From: Tillus elongatus
Lineage: Eukaryota; Arthropoda; Insecta; Coleoptera; Cleridae
Assembly: GCA_964006375.1 (NCBI GenBank)
Contig: OZ023270.1
Location: forward strand, 75,023,891-75,087,890
Direction: 5' to 3'
DNA: 64,000 nucleotides
The translations under genes and the position numbers were made by a program. The notes beneath the pieces were generated by a model, which saw only the letters and a program-made list of their open reading frames with translations, did not search any database and was not told where the DNA came from. Positions 1 through 64,000 of this stretch are shown one piece after another (positions within the stretch are counted from its first letter, which is position 1; the number at the start of each line of letters is the position of its first letter).

Positions 1-72
1 TGTTCAAAACGTATGAAATCTGTGCACTATCTTTCTCCAAATGTCCAAACAAAACAAAAAAACATACATTCA

Positions 73-147
73 TCGAGCTGGAATCGATCACGCCACCTTC
101 TCCGTAGAATACAAGCACGCTACCACTGAACTATCTAAGGATACGTT
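73..147 (-). repeat. tRNA-like sequence, probably SINE head or tRNA pseudogene
   Basis: Read on the minus strand, TAGTTCAGTGGTAGCG resembles a tRNA A box and TGATCGATTCCAGC a B box at roughly tRNA spacing. The acceptor stem does not pair well and I cannot assign an anticodon. A tRNA-derived SINE or degraded tRNA is more likely than a working gene. Confidence 0.45.
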
Positions 148-165
148 AACTACTCTTTTGTTTAC

Positions 166-1640
166 ATGATACTTGACACCGGCTTCATACCCGGGATATA
201 TTATATTTTATTAAAAGTATACGTAACAATTAATTACAGAATGTACTCAACACTGAGAGGAACAAGAGTTACAGTCCAAGGATACGCAGATGATACTGCC
301 ATAACAGTAAAGTGCAAGCACGATGCTGTAATATCCAGCCTAATGCAAACAGACCTAGATGTATTGAAAAACTGGTGTGAGACAGAGGGGTTTAATGTCA
401 ATCCTCGTAAGGCAATTCTTGTCCCATTCGCGAATAGAAGGAAACTAAATTTAAAAGCTCCCACCCTAAATGGATCACAGATACAGTATTCCACACGAGT
501 GAGATGTTTAGGGATCTTCTTAGACCAAAAACCCAACTGGAACACACACTTGAAAAAAACTTTTTCAAGAGCCACAATGGCAATCTAAGCGTGCTGTAAA
601 CTCGTAGGAAAGACATGGTGGCTGAATCCGGGGATAGTATACTGGCTATACCAAAATGTAGTGAAACCCGTGGTCACATATGCATCTACAGTATCTTGGC
701 CAAAAACAGAACAAGCCTCAACACAAAGAATTGCAAAAATTGCAGCGGCTGATCTCTCTTGGAATAACGGGCGCTATGGTATCATGCTCTACAGCTGCAA
801 TAGAGGCAATGTTGAATCTTACTCCACTGCAGATATGCGTGAAGAGGGAAGCAGCACTATTCCAAGCAGACAAACTTAAACCAGGAGACTTAGTTGTCGT
901 TAAACAAATAAAACCATCTTCCAAGCAGAAATGCTTGCTAAAAATCTTGTATATGTATAGAGGGTTGCATACAAACAAGATTCCGAAATAGAAAGACCTA
1001 CATCCTCTCAGACAGTCCTCAAGACTCTGGGACTGAAAAAATTATTGAAGCAACTGGCTACGAACAACCAAGTAACTTTGATGCGGGATCCAGGGCATTA
1101 AGGCATTGAAGGAAATGAGGAAGCAGATAGCATTGCAAAAATAGCAGCAACAGCAACTAACAAAAAGCCATGTAAGAAATGAACCTAATACTTGGGAGAG
1201 GAACCAAATGCTACCATACTGCAAGAAAACGCCAGGCTTAAGGCAGACAAAACGGTTCATCACCATATCAACGGAGAAGTCTAAACTGCTTCTTGAATTG
1301 AACAGAAACGACTTGAGGATAATTACACGACTCTTCACAGGGCACTCCCCAGTAAGGTATCACCTTATGAAGTTGGGTAGCGCGCACAGTGAAAAGCGCA
1401 TATACTGCACTCAAGCAGCATAAACATCACAACACTTGCAATGCGACTGCATGGCCCAGTCTGCAAAAGACTCAAATACCTTGGAAGGTTGACCTTAACA
1501 CCCCCAGGAAATAGGTAAAATAGCTCCCATAAAGTTAGTAGACTACATAAAAAGACTGAACTTTTTGGTCAACTATTAGGAAAAATATGCCAAAGGCCTA
1601 TACGACTCACTAAACAATATATAAAATCTATAAAAAACCT
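166..1640 (+). pseudogene. Non-LTR retrotransposon remnant (RT-RNase H type, family A)
   Basis: A decayed C-terminal half of a non-LTR polyprotein. The RT catalytic motif GYADDTAITVK lies near 280-310, followed by the thumb (VRCLGIFLDQKPNWNTHL) and VVTYAS near 670. A broken RNase H tail is recognisable near 1085-1140 as PGH-stop-GIEGNEEADS, then a terminal cysteine/histidine-like segment near 1400-1490. Stops and frameshifts are frequent, so it is long dead. It resembles R1/LOA/I-group elements that carry RNase H. The 5' part is missing. It lies in sequence presumed to be an upstream FASN intron. Confidence 0.8.
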
Positions 1641-1689
1641 TAGTTGCAACAAAAAGCTCAATCCACAAACATAATCACAATTTTTTCAC

Positions 1690-3870
1690 CTCAGGGCTCG
1701 TCCGCGGCCTTGCCGCCCCGATAGCACTGCAACCTTTGGTTGATTGTGCATAGCCTTAGTCTTACTCCACCCATTCCAAAATCACTTTGCCGTGAACTAG
1801 TCTGCACAGCGATTGGTAGGTTGAAGTTTTATATTGCTCTGTATCCGGTCTAGACTGACCGTAGATCAGTTGTCTTTTGCGGTCCAGAACGTTACACTCG
1901 CACAAGATGTGCTGTGCTGATTCCTCCCCCTCGCCGTAGAGTCTGCATGCGAGGTCTCCTTCGAACCGCCCCATTTTATGCAGGTGTTTCTTGACGGCCA
2001 TGTGTCCCGTCAAGAGACCTGTTGTGTTTCTGAGTTGTCCTCTGCTAAGATTTAGCAGCTCCACAGCTCTCTTTGAACTGGGTCTGTCAATTATTGACTT
2101 CCCATGTCTGAGCCCTGGACAGTCCGCCCAGTATACCTTGTGTTGGTTTCTGACCCAGGACTTAATGGCTCCCCTGGCAGTGCTCTTTGTCACGCCCAGA
2201 GCCGGTTTTGGTCCCATAAATGGTTCTGCTGACCCTCTTTTCGCGAGACTGTCAGCTTCTTCATTGCCTTTAACCCCGGAGTGACCCGGCACCCAGATGC
2301 AGGTCACCTCATGCTGTCCAGCCAGGTCGCTCGTCTCGTCTCGGCACTCACTCACCAGCCAGGAATTTACCCGTGGGCTCCTTAGTGCCTTAACGGCTGC
2401 CTGGCTGTCTGTGGCTATGAGGATCCGCTTGTTGGTGTAGCCCCTCCTCTTATTCTCCCGCACACAGTGCAGGATGGCGTACATTTCGGCGTGAAACACC
2501 GTTGCATGGGCTCCGAGGGAAATACTATGACTTACCCTCGGTCCTTCCGAGTGAATACCTGCCCCCGTCCCACGCTCCCCGCCGGATCCGTCCGTGAACC
2601 AGACGAGCGCGTCCCGTGGTATGCCCGGCGTCTCCTCCCGCCCTGCCTCGCGGTCGGGGATTTCCACTGTAAAGTTGTTTCCCTGCACATTCGCGGGCTC
2701 GCGAAGTCTGACCTCATTTCAAGCATGGGCTCCTTCAGGATCTCCTGAATTTTGCAGTGGCCCCTGAAGCCTGGGTTGATCTTCACTCTACCATTGCAGG
2801 CTAGTCTGTATAGTCCTAGCCTGCCCTCCCCCATAATAACCAAGTTTGGGAGGGGGAGGGGGGGGGGGTTGGCAGATCCAGCCACACCTCCATGGCGGCT
2901 GTTGAGGTTGAAGACATGGCCCCTGTGATGCATAGGCAAGCCATCCTTTGGATCTTGCCTTTGTTTGGCACTGGATTGTGTCACCTTAGGCCACCAGACC
3001 AGTGCCGCATATGTCAACGATGGTCTGACCACCCTTGTGTACAGCCAGTGGGCCATACTAGGTCTTAGTCTCCACGTTTTTCCATATAGCCGCCTAGTGA
3101 CGGCTAAGGTCATGACTGCCTTATGCAGTATTTTTCCAATGTGACCATTCCAGGTTAGCTTAGAGTCCAATACGACCCCAAGATATTTTACCTCCCTGGC
3201 CATTGGAAAGCTTCTACTGTATAGAGTGAGAGTTCTGTGGCTGTGGCACTCCCTCCTCGTAAACGACACGACGGTTGCTTTCTCGGGGCTCACCCCGAGC
3301 CCTTCGTCAACCGTCCACCTTCCACCACTTTCAGTGCAGTCTGCATGCGCTCCCACACTGCCTGTGTGAACTTTCCTCGGGCTACGATGACAATGTCGTC
3401 CGCAGAGCCCTGTACCTCATCTCCCCCCCCCCCCCCCCCCCCGAGCCTCCCCAGCAGGCCGTCCACGACTCGACATCAGAGCAAGGGAGACAGAACGCTC
3501 CCCTGCGGATACCTCGCCGCGACCCCCGCCAGCAGAGTCCGTCCCGCGAGTGAGGTGAACACCGCCCTGTCCCTGAGCATGGAACCGATCCACCTTCAGC
3601 AGGTCTCCTCTATTCCGCTCCCGGACAGCTGCCAGAACCGATCCGAACGAGGTGTTGCTAAAGGCCCCCTCTAGGTCTACGAAAGCCCCCAGCGCCACCT
3701 CCCTGTTCTCCAGCGTATTCTCCAGTTTCAGCACCAGTTGGTGCAATGCTGTTTCTGTTGAGAATACTGCTATGTATGCATATTTTCCGCAGTGTAGTAC
3801 ACCGCCCCTAATGTGCCGGTCGAGCAGTTTTTCCACTGTTTTTAGCATAATCACCCTTACAAACATGTTT
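1690..3870 (-). pseudogene. GC-rich non-LTR retrotransposon, RT and RNase H (LOA/R1-like), 5'-truncated
   Basis: On the minus strand, RT begins near 3866 (TVEKLLDRHIRGG, GAFVDLEGAF). The catalytic motif, near 3360-3405, reads GSADDIVIVARG, with Ser in place of the usual Tyr/Phe. The thumb VKYLGVVLDSKLTWNGHI follows near 3165-3200. A 308-codon open frame at 1762-2688 carries an intact-looking RNase H: FTDGSGG, HAEMYAIL, ATDSQAA and WVPGHSGVKGNEEAD. A zinc-finger-like AQHILCECNVLDRKR ends it. Two homopolymer runs (poly-C 3423-3442; G-rich about 2850-2870) and frameshifts break the RT. GC content is far above that of its surroundings, suggesting a younger insertion than family A. Confidence 0.88.
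3423..3442. repeat. Poly-C homopolymer, about 20 bases
   Basis: An uninterrupted C run inside the RT of the minus-strand retroelement, just upstream of its catalytic ADD motif. On the coding strand it is poly-G and reads as glycines. Its length is at risk of assembly error. Confidence 0.9.
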
Positions 3871-3874
3871 TAAC

Positions 3875-4247
3875 CACATCGGTTCAAACGGTTCAGTTAA
3901 ATAAATAAATATAAATATACCAGAAAGTATGAAATTTAGGTTTAGGACACAGCTAATAGAAGTTGTAGAAGTTTAATGTATGTAGAACGCTTTGGAACGG
4001 AAATATACTGGGTGTTCCATTTGAAAAAATCAAGTTATTTCCCCTAGAATTTCCAGACTTGTCAGGATATGAACACACACCCTGTATAAAAAAAAACATC
4101 ATTTCAATGATTTTGGATGACATGATCACCAGCAATCTGTGGCCCAAAAACCGAATTTCTAGATTCACACTTGACAAAGAAACACCAATTTATAAAAAGA
4201 GCTGCGAAAACGAATATTTTTCTAATAATATCAATATTTCAAAAAGC
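3875..4247. other. No gene; short unclassified repeat
   Basis: AT-rich sequence with the phrase TGGGTGTTCCATTTGAAA near 4009-4026, also found near 15178. This style of end is common in insect mariner-like elements, but no transposase is visible. Confidence 0.4.
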
Positions 4248-5049
<802 letters not shown>

Positions 5050-5053
5050 ACAG

Positions 5054-63120
<58,067 letters not shown>

Positions 63121-63425
63121 TTAAATCGTAGCAATTTGTTTGTTGTTATTTATTTACACTAGTATATCATTGGGTGATATTATTTTGTACGTATTATATT
63201 AAATCACTTTTGTAGTTTATAATTCTAGGAAAATAAGTGCACTAGTCTTAAGTGAGTATCCAGTTCTTCTTTTCACGATTTATTGTTGTCATTCATTGAT
63301 AATTGATTAAAAAATTTTATTAATAATTACTTTTTATATAAATACTGATCACATGTTTCTTAATGTATAATACCTTTTTTGTAATTTTATGATTTTTAAT
63401 CAAATAAACATACAAAATAATTTAA
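63121..63425 (+). other. FASN: FASN 3'UTR with poly(A) signal
   Basis: AT-rich sequence after the stop. A consensus AATAAA lies at 63403-63408, about 283 bases after the stop, followed by T-rich sequence. Cleavage would fall near 63420-63430. No other gene is seen before the next mobile element. Confidence 0.6.
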
Positions 63426-63538
63426 ATTACATCTTGCCTTTTGTGTCATATACAAGCTGGGGCACAGTAAGTCGCTTATTTAGAAACTCAATTTAAAAAA
63501 AAAAGCAATGCAGATATATATTTAATTCTTTGAACAGC

Positions 63539-64000
63539 ATCAAGTAGCTCCCCTGTGGGTCCGGGGACTAACTAAAAGAATAGGGCCCATGGTAACTCCT
63601 GCCTGTCGTACGAGGCGACAAATCGGAGGCAAGCACGTTGTAGTGGAATTTTCCTTTACGTGATTGTAAAGGATTTTTTCACGCCATACGTCAAGAGGCC
63701 CAACGGACGCTTCCGGTTCTGGTGTATGAGTCGGTTTCCCTTATAAGCAAAAATAATGATGGCTCCTCCTTGCACAAAAGATTCCGGAGGTAAAATACCC
63801 CACCATTCGGATCTCCGGGAGGGGGGTGCACAGGGGCGCCAGCAACAAGATTTAACATATCCTTCTCGAATATATGTGTCCTAAATTCTAACCTGAACTC
63901 CGTCCACCATTTCCTTCAGGCTAATAAGCCCCAACTCCTCTTCCTCACCGAAACCCAAATCAGTGCCAAAACAGCCACTAATCGCCTTAAATTCCCGGGG
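63539..64000 (+). mobile_element. 5' end of a non-LTR retrotransposon, endonuclease start (runs off window)
   Basis: From 63857 a frame open to the window end reads NICVLNSNLNSVHHFLQAN, LLFLTETQISAK and NRLKFPG, the N-terminus of an AP-type endonuclease (the Glu of LTETQ matches the metal-binding Glu). The GC-richer sequence before it is likely 5'UTR. It may be the 5' part of family B, but there is no overlap to prove it. Confidence 0.75.

Noticed and set aside
3237..3674. 145-codon plus-strand frame rich in Pro
   Set aside because: Antisense shadow of the minus-strand RT; the proline run is the poly-C tract.

Overview
The window is AT-rich animal DNA, most likely from an insect with a large, transposon-laden genome. 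Evidence is GT-AG introns, a type I animal fatty acid synthase, R1/LOA-, Jockey- and CR1/L2-like non-LTR elements, Penelope and Tc1/mariner remnants, and long (TA)n tracts. The order is not certain; a beetle is possible, but this is only an impression.

One host gene spans nearly everything. The 3' half of a fatty acid synthase (FASN) lies on the + strand from 5054 to the stop at 63118-63120, with a poly(A) signal at 63403. I find 16 exons with consensus splice sites. Their phases join without a break into 1375 residues: second half of the dehydratase, pseudo-methyltransferase/structural region, enoyl reductase, ketoreductase, acyl carrier protein, thioesterase. Exons for ketosynthase, malonyl/acetyl transferase and the first dehydratase half must lie upstream of the window. 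Coding sequence is about 4.1 kb of a 58-kb span; the rest is intron.

The introns are built from mobile elements, region by region. 1-5053: a tRNA-like stub, two degraded RNase H-type non-LTR elements, and a microsatellite-bearing element that abuts the first visible exon. Intron 5309-9844: a three-level nest (mariner containing a Helentron-like element containing a second mariner). Intron 10245-16950: Helentron-like copies, a Penelope fragment interrupted by an array of 80-bp hairpins, a dead Tc1. Intron 17816-22700: a foldback repeat and a 2-kb DD41D mariner with about 260-bp terminal inverted repeats (TIRs). Introns 22858-37369: several non-LTR families, two MITEs, a Jockey element. Introns 37623-46126: a Helentron-like element, a Tc1, a non-LTR copy, an LTR fragment, a mariner remnant. 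The last intron (46984-62694, 15.7 kb) holds a Helentron-like element split in its (TA)n tract by a 9.5-kb insertion with its own TIRs, subterminal repeats and two oppositely oriented arrays of about 170-bp monomers, then more non-LTR and mariner remnants. The window ends in the 5' part of another non-LTR element.

The least explained objects are the 9.5-kb insertion (47850-57353), the hairpin array (11703-12283), and the recurring family of about 0.5-2 kb elements whose structure (subterminal inverted repeat, 3' stem-loop, TA microsatellite, about 141-bp core repeats) matches Helentron-associated HINE/DINE-1-type elements.
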